Shown here one piece after another: positions 10,195-22,300 of a DNA stretch of 64,000 nucleotides. Source of the stretch: Cryoendolithus antarcticus (taxonomy: Eukaryota > Ascomycota > Dothideomycetes > Cladosporiales > Cladosporiaceae); contig NAJO01000036.1 in NCBI GenBank assembly GCA_002077065.1, forward strand, positions 1 to 64,000. Reading direction: 5' to 3'. Below the pieces are notes generated by a model that saw only the letters and a program-made list of their open reading frames with translations, had not been told where the DNA came from and did no database searches. Position numbers and translations under genes: made by a program. Position 1 is the first letter of the stretch. The number at the start of each line of letters is the position of its first letter.

Positions 10195-11355
10195 ATGTCT
10201 CTCTTCCATCTTTCCAAACTCACCACCAGAAATATCTCACCGGCCTGCCGAGCAGCTGCCATATCTAATCACCTCACGCGACCAAGCTTCGTAATCCGCA
10301 CCATGGCGACCTCAGTCCCCAAAACCATGAAAGGCGTGATCATTGAGAAGAACGGCGGCACAGAAGTGCTTCAATACAAGACCGACCTGCCCGTCCCTGA
10401 GCCAAAGGAAGGCCAAGTCCTGGTGAAGAACGACTTTATCGGCATCAACTACATTGACACGTAAGATCCTCCCGCCTGTCTTAACCTTGCCATGCTGACA
10501 TAGCTCTCCAGATATTTCCGCACCGGTCTCTACCCCGCCCCCTCTTGGCCCTACATCCTCGGCCGCGAAGCCGAAGGCACTGTCGTGAAATCCGGCGGCG
10601 GCGACATTCACGGTCTTAAAGATGGCGACCACGTCGTTATCTTGGCTGAAGGCACTTACGCTGAATACACCGCCGCTCCTGCCGCGAAAGCTGCCAAGAT
10701 CCCCGATGGCCTGGAGCCGAAGATTGCGGCTGGCGCGCTGCTGCAAGGTCTCACGGCGCTGACGATGATCCGCGAATCCTATCATGTGCAGAAGGGTGAC
10801 TGGATTTTGGTGCATGCTGCGGCTGGAGGCACGGGGCTGTGGCTTGTGCAGTTGTTGAAAGCTGTTGGGGCGAGGACTATTGGTACGGCGAGTACGGATG
10901 AGAAGGTTGAGTTGGCGAAGAAGGCTGGTGCTGAGGTGGTCATCAACTATTCGCACGAGGATGTTAAGGCGAAGGTCATGGAGTTGACGGGTGGAGCTGG
11001 TGTGGCTGCTGTCTTTGATGGCGTGGGCAAAACGACTTTCGACTTGTCGCTCGATGTGCTGGCGAGGAAGGGGAGTATGGTTTCTTTCGGCAATGCTTCT
11101 GGTGCGCCTGCGCCATTGGAGGTTAAGGTGTTGACGACGAAGAACATTAAATTGAGCCGGCCAACGTTATTCAACGCAATCTTCACGAGAGAGGAGTACG
11201 AGGGCTACACGAAGGAGCTATTTGACTTCATCTTGAAGGATAAGCTGGATACTAGAATTCATGAGGTGTACCCTCTCAGTGAGGTGGCGAGGGCGCACAA
11301 TGATCTCGAGGGAAGGAAGACGACGGGAAAGCTACTATTGGATCCTTCGAAGTAG
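10195..11355 (+). CDS. ZTA1: NADPH:quinone oxidoreductase, zeta-crystallin type
   Basis: Exons 10195-10460 and 10512-11355 (intron 10461-10511) give 369 aa. Residues 1-36 are basic with no acidic residue (MSLFHLSKLTTRNISPACRAA...), like a mitochondrial presequence. Met37 (ATG 10303, MATSVPKTMKG) is the usual cytosolic start. The body is a zinc-free medium-chain dehydrogenase: a GroES-like half (GINYIDTYFRTGLYP, LGREAEG) and a Rossmann half with HAAAGGTGLWLVQLLKAVGA and VFDGVGKTTFD. The enzyme reduces quinones with NADPH by one electron, and the yeast orthologue also binds AU-rich RNA. No zinc-binding cysteine cluster is seen, which excludes alcohol dehydrogenases. Tail-to-tail with the SDR gene, 48 bp between stops. 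Confidence 0.88.
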
Positions 11356-11403
11356 GTAGTTCCACGTAGAACATGGGTATCGCGAGATGTCGTCTACATG
11401 TAT

Positions 11404-12463
11404 TTACAATTTTGGTGGGTTGGCGTCTGGCTTCTTGTATACACCGCCGGCTCCGGCTCCACTCTGTACACATGTCAGATCTTACTCTATGACTTCTTAT
11501 GCATGATTGTCGCCGCTGCCTGGCCTCCTCGTCAGCCATCTTCTCCGACACTAAGAAAGAACACGTCGGACATACCTGATGGTTTGGGAAAACCAGTGCA
11601 TCAGCCAACACCACGTTATCCCTCCGCCCTGCTGCGAATACCACGACCTCGGCGATATCCAACGGAGTCAACGGCTCACACCCCTTATACACCGCATCCG
11701 CCTTCGCCTTATCGCCCCCAAACCTCACAACGCTGAACTCCGTCTCGACCTGGCCCGGATCGATCTCCATGACCCGTACCCGCGTCGCAATCAGCTCTTT
11801 GCGCATGCTGTCTGTGAAGCTCCGTACTGCAGCTTTCGTAGCACAGTAAATGGAGCCGCCGACGTAGGGTTCCCGGCCAGCTATGCTGCCGACGTTGATG
11901 ATATCGCCTGAGCCGGCTTCGCCGCGGGACTTCATGGCTGGGAGGATCGCTTGGGTCATGTTTATGAGGCCGGTGACGTTCGTCGCCATCATTATGTCGA
12001 GATCGTCTTCCTTGATGTCGCCGACTTTGTCTACGCCCTTGACAAGGCCGGCATTGTTGACCAGCACATCGATCTGTTGGAATTCCTTGGGGAGGTTCTG
12101 GACGAATGACCGCACTTCGGAGGACTTGGAGATGTCTAGTTGGACTGGGAGGACTTTCACGCGGGAGCCGAATTCTTTCTCGATCTCTTGGGCGATTTGC
12201 TTAAGAGTGTCAAGGCGGCGGGCTGTGAGGATGAGTTTGAGGTTTGACGGGGCGGTGCGGGCGAATTCTTGAGCGGTAGCTTTGCCGATGCCAGAGCTAG
12301 CTCCAGTCACAAGGATGGTCTTGCCCTCGAGGCGCTTGCTCATTGCGGTGGACATGGTACGGAGCGTCTGAAAGGCAAGGGTGGTGGTTCTTGGAGCGGA
12401 ATGCGTACTGGAAAGAGACGAGAGGGATAGATGTGCAGTCTTGAAGAGAGTGTGTAACTGCAT
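11404..12463 (-). CDS. Short-chain dehydrogenase/reductase (YMR226C-like)
   Basis: Exon 1 11576-12463, intron 11464-11575 (112 bp), exon 2 11404-11463: 315 aa. The Rossmann signature TGASSGIGKA, the NNAG motif and the catalytic Ser...YxxxK set (NVGSIAG...YCATK) are intact. The second exon gives SGAGAGGVYKKPDANPPKL, a normal tail for this SDR class. Reading through the intron would add unrelated sequence. The closest described enzymes oxidise L-allo-threonine, serine and related 3-hydroxy acids with NADP, but the substrate here is unknown. The first 36 residues are basic and Ser/Thr-rich and precede MSTAMSKRLEGK, so a longer, possibly organelle-targeted form and a shorter cytosolic form are both possible. 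Confidence 0.85.
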
Positions 12464-12678
12464 TAATGGTAGAGATCGCTAAATAAGAAGGTACTTGAAA
12501 GAATCGAGGTCATTCGTGTGCCGGACTCACATTTGGGCGCTTGCTTCGACGATCTGCAGCTGTCCTGGGTGATGGCATTGGAGTGGAGTCGTTGCAGCGG
12601 ACCCGAAAGCCGACATCGGTCGTTATTGGAATTTATAGTAGATCAATTCCAATTATTCCACGCAACTCTCCAGCATTG

Positions 12679-12751
12679 GTTGTCCTGGTCTAGCGGTTAT
12701 GATTTCTGTTTAACACACAGAAGGTTCGGAGTTCGATTCTCCGGGACAATA
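12679..12751 (+). tRNA. trnV(AAC): tRNA-Val (anticodon AAC)
   Basis: A 73-nt cloverleaf. The acceptor GTTGTCC pairs with GGACAAT, with one G-U at the first pair. The D-arm is GTC..GAT, the anticodon stem TCTGT/ACAGA with loop TTAACAC (anticodon 12712-12714), the T-arm CGGAG-TTCGATT-CTCCG, and the discriminator A. It resembles yeast tRNA-Val(AAC). No intron. A run of seven T residues at 12799-12805, about 48 nt downstream, may terminate RNA polymerase III. Confidence 0.9.
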
Positions 12752-13094
12752 TCAGCGTTCTCCTCACGGTCAACGCAGAGTACATGCAATGCACGACCTT
12801 TTTTTGCCAATCCGTTGTTGTGGATTTGCGTCGAACTTCGTCTCGACTGCGGACAGACGTCTACTTCATCGCCAAATCATTGTAGACACTCGTTGTGTGA
12901 TGCCTATCGAAACAAACGTATATTCAAGGTAACTCAAGCTCAAGCATCTATCGTTAGTGCGAGCATGTCGAACGCCGTGATCTGAACCCAATGACCATAA
13001 TGCTAGATCCGCCTCCGTGCTTCTTTCAGGTCATCCTGACAGCTGCCACACCCTTTGTAGCGCTGGTCATGGTGTTGCCATCTCCATTTACCTT
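12752..13094. other. Intergenic, tRNA-Val to GDE1 3' end
   Basis: 343 bp with no supported gene. The T7 run at 12799-12805 is the only notable sequence and fits a Pol III terminator. Confidence 0.3.
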
Positions 13095-16000
13095 TCACCC
13101 GTCAGACTTGCTGGGTATAGCCAAAGCAGCTTCGCCGTCTGTCAATCCCTTTCTCACCTTCAGTACGGAGTCCACGATAACTGCATCGATACCTTCCTGT
13201 GCCTGCAACCTCGAGTTGTGGATCTCGTTATTCAACGTCCCGTAGCTCACGCACACCAGGCCGCTCTCCTTCACCACCCTAATGAGTCGCGGACACAAAA
13301 CCAAAGGTTCAGCCGAGCTCACGATACCTAGTAACTTCCATCGGCTCGCGAATCGAATCGCCTCTTGTAGCGAGGAGGCGCGTATGTCACCCACGGGCTC
13401 ACAGCCAGCGTCTGTGAGGAAGAGAACCGGGATAGAGGGCTGCTTGAAGGAGAGCAACAAGCAGATATCCGGATTGAAGGACGAGAAGATGATGTTGCGT
13501 CCAGTGCCAAGATCATAGACTTTGGTCAGTACGGTATCCACGAACGAGTTCAACTCCACGGCATAAGTGTCCATGCCCTGCTCCTCGGATTCAAAGAGCA
13601 TAGGGTACTTCATCTCGATGTTGAAGCCAATGGACGTGGGAAGCTTGACGAACATTTCTTCCAATGTCGTAAACGGCGATTGTATGCTGTCGCCTCGCGA
13701 GTTGCCTTTGAAGCCCTTGGCTTTGAAATCGCGGGTATGCTTCATGCGGTCGCGCATGGCTGAGGGCGTTGGCAGGGTAGACCCGCCACTGTGAGAGTGT
13801 GACCGCTGCTGGCGGAACCGCGGTGTACTGGTACCGCTGCTGAACACAGGCTCATTTTCGGGAGAGCTGGAAAGTGAGGCTGGGCGGGAAGTGTCGTTGT
13901 TGATATGCAAGAACTGCTCGAGCGTCAGGCTGTGTACTGGCACGTCTGCCCCTGTTTCGCTGACGAGAAAGTCGTGGTAGATTACGGGTACGTGGTCCTT
14001 GGTCAGCTGAACGTCGAATTCGACGTAGGAGGCTCCGAGATTTGCGGCTGTGATGAACGACTGTATTGTGTTCTCACCGAGTTGAAGTGAGGTTTTGGAC
14101 GCCATGTTCTTGCCCATGCCGCGGTGTCCGATGACCATAGTGGAGGTACTGCGCCAGTAGGTCTGGTCTTCCGAGATGCTCATATTCGGGTGCTTGAAGG
14201 GTGTAATGATCAGGAAGTTAAAATTGATAGAGCCGATGACCTCAAGTGTGTCTGCAGCCATGATGGGAACGCTGAGGTCGCCTTGTAGAAGCATGCGTTT
14301 CGAGCCCACTGACTGCTTGATCGTAGAGAGCATTGCTACCGCACGACCGATCGGCTTGTTCGTAGATCCAGCATACGTCGGCACGAGGTCGAAATACAGC
14401 TTGACCTTGGTTGGGTCTCTTGTAGCAAAGCTCACAGGTGACGTGCTGATATTCTCCTGGATGGGCAGATCAATGATCGACGGTTCTCCGCTTGCGCCTT
14501 GGGCAGACACAACTACTGAGAGCGCAGTGTCTAGCTGTGTAGCATGCGCATCTGTCAGTGCAATGTCGTCAAGGCTGACTGGAGCAAGCGTCTTGCGATT
14601 GTCCATGGTGCCCAGGCTAACCAAGACCATTGCCTCGTCAGCCAAGTATCTGTGGCCGAACTCTTTGAGAGGCTCTGGCACCCGTGAGCTACCATTCGTC
14701 TCTTTCGTAGTACCGTTGGACCGGCGATCTCCCAGAGATGTCGCATTTGGCGGCGGCGACGCAGGCCTCGATGACGGTTCAGCTATCTCATGCAACTTTG
14801 GCGGAGGCGTGAGACCCGCAAGTCGCTTCGCGATGTCAAGATGCCCTCTGAGCGCAGCATGCTCTTTCGGACTCCACCCAGAGATGTCTTGCCCGCAAAG
14901 TTTGGCGCCAGCGGTGATGAGTAGCTCGAGCACGCCAAGATGGCCGTCCACACAAGCGATGAAAACGGGCGTCCAGCCAAAGGTGCTTTCTGCGATCTCA
15001 ATCTCGACATCAGGCGCACTGAGCAGGATCGCGGCGCAGTCTGTGAAGCCAAATCTAGCTGCGACGTGTAGCGCGGTCTCCGACTGATCATCGCGGTAGT
15101 TGACGTCCACCCCGGAGTCCACGAGTAGTCGAACGATGCTGTGGAAATGCCTGCGAGTTGCCAGAGCAAGCGTGGCGCCGCTCTTCGTCACATGCTTGCC
15201 TGCTTTATTGAGATACTTGCTGTCACCGACATGGTCTTCAACGAGCAGCAGGACTTTGGTGGTACGATAGTGCCCACCAGCCACTGCGAGATGTAGTGGT
15301 GCGTTGCCTTCGCTGTCCTGCCACCGTTCCGAGTCGATGCCCCGCGAGAGATCAAGCATATCCCAAGAGTGCATGTGTCTCAGGAGTTCTTGGCTCGCTG
15401 CGACGAGGCCGTACTGTGCTGCATAGTGTAAGGGTATGCGGCCATACACATCCTTCGTTAGCACCGAAGGGCGCTGCGAGGGAAGCAGTTGCTCTAACAC
15501 AAAGACAAGCACTTTCACGGTAGGATCCTCTCTGCCCATTGTTAAGACCGGATCTCGCTCTGTCACCTGGAAAGTATCTGGTGCTCGTGTTGGTGCCTGC
15601 GCAGGGTTGATATAGGTTGGCACCCTCGCTGCCTCGGTCGTGCCATTAACAGCTTCGGCCGTGTCCATCGCCCTTGAGCGACCCATACTGATCATCAGTC
15701 GATGCAGACAATTCCGCCTGTTCATCTCGCTCTCCTGATCGATCGAAGTGCACTGCTTAAGCAGCGCGTCGATGCATCTGTAAGCTCGAGACGAGATGGA
15801 CCTTTGCAAAAGATCCAACAGTAGCTTTTGGTGTCCGATACAGGTAGTGTCCGGCGAAGCCTGCGCAATGAGTTCCATCATCCCAATCGTATCGTCACCT
15901 CTGATTGCAATATCAATGCTCTCCACTGTCGCTGCCGGTATACGGATATTCGACCTCGACGTCACACGGTGCAGCGACCCAGAGGTTCCCGAATGGATTG

Positions 16001-16603
16001 AACTGGCATCGCTCCCGCCCCTGCCCTCATTCAGCGTACTCAACCATTCGTTGATACCTCTCATATCCTGTGCCAACTTCCCGTTCGTAGCGAAAGATTT
16101 GGGATCGACCTTGGTGGCCAAATACCGACTCTGTGCCCGCGAAGACGAGATTTTCTTGTCCAGCTTCTTGGTAATTTTCACGAAGCCTCTTCTGTTGACC
16201 TCGCCGTACCACTGCAACTTTCTGTACTGACCCCGCAGCTCAAGCAGCGTGCCGGTCAGGTCTTCCATCTCATCTTTGTCCATGCCATCGGCAAGCTTGG
16301 ATGCGACGCCATATCGTTCATAGAGAAGCCGCAGACGACGCGAGAAGTCGGCATATTTGCGATTGTAGAAGGCGTCAACGTCTTCGAGTTGGCGATCGAG
16401 GGTATAGAAGAAGCCTAGATGATCGTTAGGAGGTGCACCGCAGCCAATGCTGGATCTCACCGCATACCCGCGAGATCAGCATCTTCGCCCTCTTCCGAGC
16501 CGTGCTTGGCGGCCTTGATGAGCTTCTTGAGAGCCTTGTAGTCGATGTAGGAGGATGCCCATTCGGGGACTTGGTTGTGAGGGAGGTTCTGGCCGAACTT
16601 CAT
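13095..16603 (-). CDS. GDE1: Glycerophosphocholine phosphodiesterase Gde1 (SPX-ankyrin-GDPD)
   Basis: Exon 1 16468-16603, intron 16415-16467 (branch site cctaac), exon 2 13095-16414: 1151 aa. Exon 1 supplies the start of the SPX domain (MKFGQNLPHNQVPEWASSYIDY, KALKKLIKAAKHG), which continues in exon 2 (FFYTLDRQLEDVDAFYNRK). Ankyrin repeats follow at about 370-585 (GRIPLHYAAQYG, GNAPLHLAVAGGH, SETALHVAARFG). The GDPD domain begins near 800 with its catalytic residues intact: GHRGMG, GENT, EFDVQL, IYHD, IEMKYP. Gde1 hydrolyses glycerophosphocholine to choline and glycerol-3-phosphate; SPX domains sense inositol pyrophosphates and phosphate. Intact catalytic residues favour Gde1 over the CDK inhibitor Pho81, which shares the layout. 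Confidence 0.88.
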
Positions 16604-17596
16604 CGTAGCGAATGCAACCTCCTCAGCAATTGATACGGCTGGTGCGTAGTTGTCGCAAAGCCACTACAACGAAGCTGTCTCAAGTCGCTTTCACACTTCG
16701 ATGCCGCAGTGACCAGGCCTTGCCTAGGCGACTTTGAAGGAGATCACCAGTGGCAACGCGCTCCCCTCCCAGTCAATGCTCTCCAGATCCATCGCTGTGC
16801 ACGTGAGTCTTTCCCTTCGTAATGCTAGTGAACACGCCCAGGAAAGAGAGGTGAAGTAACAATAGAGGTGACCCAAAGACACGAGAGTCGTGTAATCGTG
16901 CCCTCTGAGAGGATCTCGATTGGCTGAAACACCCAAGGGAATGGAGACACGTCCGTACTTTGCAGAATCTTCCGAGGAGAGACCCTATCCTACCTTCATC
17001 GACCAACGGGATAGCATTTCGCCTGCTTTGATCGATGTGTGCGCAAAATCGATGTTGCCTTGATAAGGACGGTCATAATTGCGATAGAAGCCCTTTTACC
17101 ACCGACATTTTCCGCTCAAGCCAAAAAGCAAACCCGCCTCTAGCGATAAACGGCTACGTTGGCTGCACGTGATGCTGCACCTCGCTCGAATCGTGCTAAA
17201 GCCACAAAACGTGTGTGCAACGTGTCCAGCACGCGACATCCATGTCCGAAACGACGAGGTGCGCATAGGCGAGCCGTCTGGAAGGTCTAGAATTATGGTT
17301 GTGTGCGACGTCAACGGCTCACATCAGCGATTCGGGCGCATCTAAATATTAAGAGAGCTTCAATGGGAGGAGTGATGAGAACAGTAGCGAAGTAGTGTAC
17401 CGATAATAGCGTGTGCGTAGCAGAATCACTCAAGCACCAAGCCACAGCACTTCATGTATCAAGCCTCCGACGTGCCTTTGCAGCACTTGCAGGCATTACC
17501 AATGATGAGACTCGCTACCTGTAAACCGTATCCGCCGCCGTACATCGTGAAGCTTCCCAAACGTCCCCCATAGTAATGCTGCTCCACGCATCTCCG
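16604..17596. other. Intergenic, GDE1 promoter and downstream gene 3' flank
   Basis: 993 bp with no supported gene. It should hold the GDE1 promoter (starts at 16604 and runs rightward) and the 3' flank of the CxxC gene. No long frame with family similarity or repeat is seen. Confidence 0.3.
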
Positions 17597-18847
17597 TTAG
17601 CTCCTTGCTGCCATGGCATTTGTCGACGTCTCGATCTCTGGCGCCACAACACGTCCAATTCTGGCTTGTAGCCTTCTCACCACACTAGGATCGGGTTCGG
17701 CCTTGACTTTCTGGCTTCTGTGATGACTATTAGCTACAATGCTCCTGATATCTTTCGAGCGATTAGAGGTAACTTACGGATCTCGTATGCAGGCCTCACA
17801 CCTCGCGTGATCACAGCTTTGGCAAACCTCGTGTTCTCGGAAGGGCGTCTGACATTGTTCACAAGTCCATCGAACTCGTTGCCGTGGCTTCTTGTAGACT
17901 CGGTCAATGAAAGGTGCGTTCCTGATGCGATGCACTATGTTCGTGCCACCTCGTCCTTTAGGCTTCAGGGTGTACATCAGCATAGGCGAGTTCGCACCGA
18001 GCAGCGGTAACATCGAGTTGCAGGTCGGATCGTTCGCCTCTAGGACCGCAAGAGGCTCCGGTAAACCCCCAAACACTTGCCGTGTAGGGACTGTCCGCGG
18101 TGCAGCCGGTATCGAGTCTCGCGTCAATTCTGGATGTGACTCCCTGGTAATCTCCTTCACGTTACCCATCTCAACATCTTCCTTGATACCCTCCTTCGCC
18201 CCCTCAATGACGTCCCTCACCTTCTTCGGCGGTTCCTTGACACATTTGCCACACTTGCGATGCCCACAGCCACCGCAGAGTCCTTGTAAACCCAGCGGAG
18301 TGCTGCATTCATGGCAACTCCATCGCAGTCGGACCCTGATAGGCTTTTCCACTCGTCTCACCTTTCTCGGCGGCTCCTCAGTAGTGCGCCGCACAGGTGT
18401 GTAGGGGACGCCGTATTGCGCGAAAAGCATTCTCGCTTTGTCGTCCAGGGAATCGGACAGCGAGGCCGTAGGCGACGGCCGCTGTATAGGCAGAAGCAAT
18501 GACGAGGTGGAGGCTGTGTCGACTTCCATTGATGTACCGAAACAGAATATAGCGTCGGCCATTGGTACTTCGATTGATCGATGTGACCGCACTGGGGTGC
18601 TTATGCCGCTTTGGAGCCGCGCGACGGTACCTGTCTGCGCAGGCAGCGAGGCCGTAGGCGAGAACTCAGCCTTTCTCTTCCCTCCTCGTCGCCTCACAAC
18701 TTTCTTGACCCTCTCCAGCGCCCTACCCAAACTCCCTGGTCTTCGCACAGCATTCGCCTCCAACTCCCCACTTTGCGACGGTCCCGCCACTACATCCTCA
18801 ATTCCCCCGTCCATTGGTGCCATTACTTCCCTCTCAGGTCCCGACAT
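17597..18847 (-). CDS. Twin CxxC zinc-motif protein, function unknown
   Basis: Exon 1 17778-18847, intron 17718-17777, exon 2 17597-17717: 396 aa starting MSGPEREVMAPMDG. Two copies of C-x2-C-x9-C-x2-C-x-H-x2-C-x2-C occur, each preceded by basic RxRW: residues about 176-200 (RWSCHECSTPLG...CGHRKCGKC) and 329-353 (RWTCEQCQTPF...CDHARCEAC). Six Cys and one His per unit suggest zinc binding. Between them lie a Lys/Glu-rich linker and a basic VKKVVRRRGGKRK segment near the N-terminus that could be a nuclear signal. The same motif occurs in many uncharacterised Pezizomycotina proteins, from general family knowledge. The splice adds 40 residues (PSQKVKAEPDPSVVRRLQ...). An in-frame upstream ATG at 18952 would add a Cys-rich leader and is less likely. 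Confidence 0.65.
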
Positions 18848-19393
18848 GATGCTCTCAATGCCACTGCTCTCCTCACACGCGTATACCGAAATCGCAGTAC
18901 AGCAGCACAAGTCGTTAAAGAAACACAGAACCGAACAGACGGGCCAGCGCACAGAGCAGGATCATGCACGGACGTTGGGTGTGTGGATCCATAAACCTAG
19001 AAGCGGAGTCGCTTCTCTAACCGAGCACGTGTATTTTGTGGATCTTTCGATTTCTGGCGCTTGCTCGCTTGCGCGAAGCGAGAGTCATGAGCAGCGAGCG
19101 TCTCCGATCAACGCTCGCGGCTACGAGGCTGTGGTCGCGTAGATCATATGAGTGGGAAACGGGAATAAGTGACAGGAGAGGGAATGGTGGGGATGGGTTG
19201 GAGGGTGGTGACGGAGATGGTTCTAGTATCTACAGTGGTATATGTACACTTCCCTAGTTCCGGCAGATCGACGATGGTATCGTACAGTATCTCACAAACG
19301 CCCTCACTATGCCTCTGGCCCTTTTCTTACAACCCAATCGCTCACTAGTCCTTGAACGCCATGCCTCCATCTCTTACTATACACGCGATCCCA
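18848..19393. other. Intergenic, CxxC gene promoter and RPO41 3' flank
   Basis: 546 bp between two minus-strand genes. No gene or repeat is supported. Confidence 0.3.
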
Positions 19394-22300
19394 TCAGTGG
19401 AAGAAATACTTGCTCTGCCTCAACCTCCTAACATCAAATCCGCCCTTCTCAGGCACAGCCGGGAACTCCAGCGGCAGCCACACATACACCTTATTATCCC
19501 TGATCGGGTGTTTCTTCGTCTTGAGCATTTCCAGCGAGTCATCGCCCTCCAGAAGCTCCCCAGCATCAACATCATCAGCGTCCGTGTTTGTGGCTTCCAC
19601 GTCTGCGTTATGAAAGTGGATGTCTTCCGAAGCAGCGCTGACGGGCGTAGGCTGGCCTGGAATGGCGCCGAGAGTCTGTCCAGCCATGTCGGCGGGGACG
19701 GCTTGGGCGGAGATGTCGGTGTACTTCGCGGCGAGACTGCCAGGCGTGACCATAGCTTCGCCCTTTGCTCTCTCCTCCGCATCTTCGCTAGCAAGGAGCT
19801 TGAGCCTCTCCATCTCGAGAGCGAGCTCGCCTGATTTCCCTTGTAATGAGCTCTTCAACTCCTTCCTCACCCTGCAGATCTCATGTCCCACCGCGCTCTT
19901 GCCCGAGAAAGAGGCCATATACATGCACCCCTTATATCTTGTGACGAACTCCTCTCGTAGACGTCCGATGATATCTTCACTATGCATAGCCACGAAAGCG
20001 TCCCTGAGTACTTCGCTCATCCGCCCGATGTCGCTTGCGTGCGTCCAGAATGAGTCGTGGATACTCGCGAAGGTCATTCCGACTTCGTCGCATTTCAGCG
20101 CGCTGAGCAGCATGTGCGTGGCGTCTAAAGAATGGATAAAGTTCGGCGGGAATGCTTGCAATTGCTTGCGCTTGCTGACAGGATCCCAGACCTGTGGTTC
20201 TTGCAGCGCGATGAGCTGGAGGGAAGTGGTCACCGAGCTGGAGGTAGATTTGCGGTAGGGCTGAACAACGGGAAGTCGAAGTGGTGTAGTCCAGATGACG
20301 GTGGACTTGAAGAGCGGCTTGGCAGATTTGACCAGGAGGCGGTCTTGACCCACTAAACCCGTCGGGGAGTACACGTCTTGCGGTATTTCTTTGGTTTTCG
20401 GGCCGCGTTTGCGGTTGACGTGTGCTGCAGGCTTCGAGCCGGCGGTGGATTTTGCAATGCTGGGAGACTCCATAGGGTTCTCAGAAGTGAGCCGTTCGAT
20501 CTGTTCGGCAGTCAGAGAAGTCGAGATCCGGTCCGCTGCCTGTCCAAGCCATGTCTGTATCGCCTGAGCACCGGTAAACATCGATCCCAGCGAAGCGAAA
20601 ATCTTGCTGGCAACGTAGTGCGACAGGTCAAGATAGTTGATTGGGCCATACCGGGGGAGATCGGGAATCAACTCGCGCAGCTGACGCTCGACCTGCTCCT
20701 TCGCACCGTAGAAGGTCACGCCGTATACATTTGTCATGACGGGCTGCTTGACAGCTTTCCTCGTGAGCTTGCCTTGCAGTGCTTTCGCAATAATATCGCC
20801 CTTCGCTGCATCGATATCGACAGCCTCGTTGACGCTGTTCAGTACCGCAGTGTAGATATCTGCAGGTCGGTCGCCGGGCTCGAGGTTGACTTGTGCAGCA
20901 CCGACTTTATCACCTCCAAGTGCGGCGTAGTGCTGGAGACCATTGCAAGTACCGTCCTGGTGGAGAGGCAGGTGCGAGACGAACGCATGTGGATCAGGCG
21001 AGTCCAGGGCTGCGACCAGCTCGAAGCAAGCAGCGAGCGTCTGCCAGCCGTCTTCAGAATTGAGCCACCATCGCTTGCCGTTCAGTGGGTTTCGCACAGA
21101 GTCGTAGATGTCGTCCAGACGAGCCATGGTGTAGTCTTCCCGCTCTTGCAAGCTGGCCTTGTCATATCCAGCAACATTAGCGAGATGGATCTTCAGCCAT
21201 CGCAGACCTTCTACACCCAGCGGCTTGCCTTCGCCGAATACAAGCAGTCCTCGTGCGTTGTCCGCGCCCATGTGGTTGAGATAAGGCGGTATCGGGTAGG
21301 CTCTCCCTCGGAAGTCCAGGTTATGCGGGAAGTACAGCGTCTCGTTCGCAACTGCCCTCGCAATCTCAAGCTGGAAGTTCTGAAAGCATCGCTGCGAATG
21401 GTACCCAGATCTCCGGTTCTCGATCTCACGAACCTCAGTCAGCCATCTCCTTCTCGGCGATGGGTCGGTCGACGGCTCAGGCTCAGCCGGTATGTCAATG
21501 TGCGGATGTAAGGGTGCAAAGTTTGCGATCGCCTCGCCCGAGTTCCAAGCCTCGAGCTGCACTTTCAGCACATCGTGATTAATCTTCCAAGGCGTCTTGC
21601 CGAGCGCAGTCAGCCCAGCATAGATCTGCTTCATATCGCCCTGCTCGTGAGCCGCCGTGAAGTAGTCCTTCGCGCTCTTCTCACCGTTCGTCAATCGCAA
21701 GATCGAGCTGGGGTACTGGTAATAACCTCCCTCTTGCCATCCGGTCCAAGGCTTCGGCTCCACGATCATGGGCATGCGCTTCGCCATCAGACTCGTAATG
21801 GGCTCGCTCTGCACTTTCGTCACCAGCGCCGGATTAGGTGTGAACATGCCGAATCGCTTGCCATTCATGTACTTCTGACGATGCAAGAACGCCGGCTGCA
21901 TCTGCGTGATCTTCGCTTTGGTCCTCGGATGCGTCTTGGTCACGGGCATCTGCGCTGTTTCGATTAGCTTCGAGAGTAGCATCGCGCCGAGTTTAACCTT
22001 GACCTGGCTGGGCCATTCGGAGTACTTCAGCTTCTGCTCTGCGCTCTTGTCGCTAGCCGATGCCGCTGCTTGTAGTCTCCTCTGACCGCGTCGGTTGTTG
22101 CTCGCTCTCCGACGCTGGCGAGCGGTGTTGCTGTGCTCGCGCCCCTTCGTAGTCTTGAATGCGTTTGCCACAATGCACTCCTGTTCGATGGCCTTCCCGA
22201 GACTTATCGTGAGCACGCCTAGCTTAGCTTCCGTCTGGTACGCACCGCTATGGTGGTCCTTCCCTCGAGTGATGATACCCATGGTGTGCAAGATCGTACT

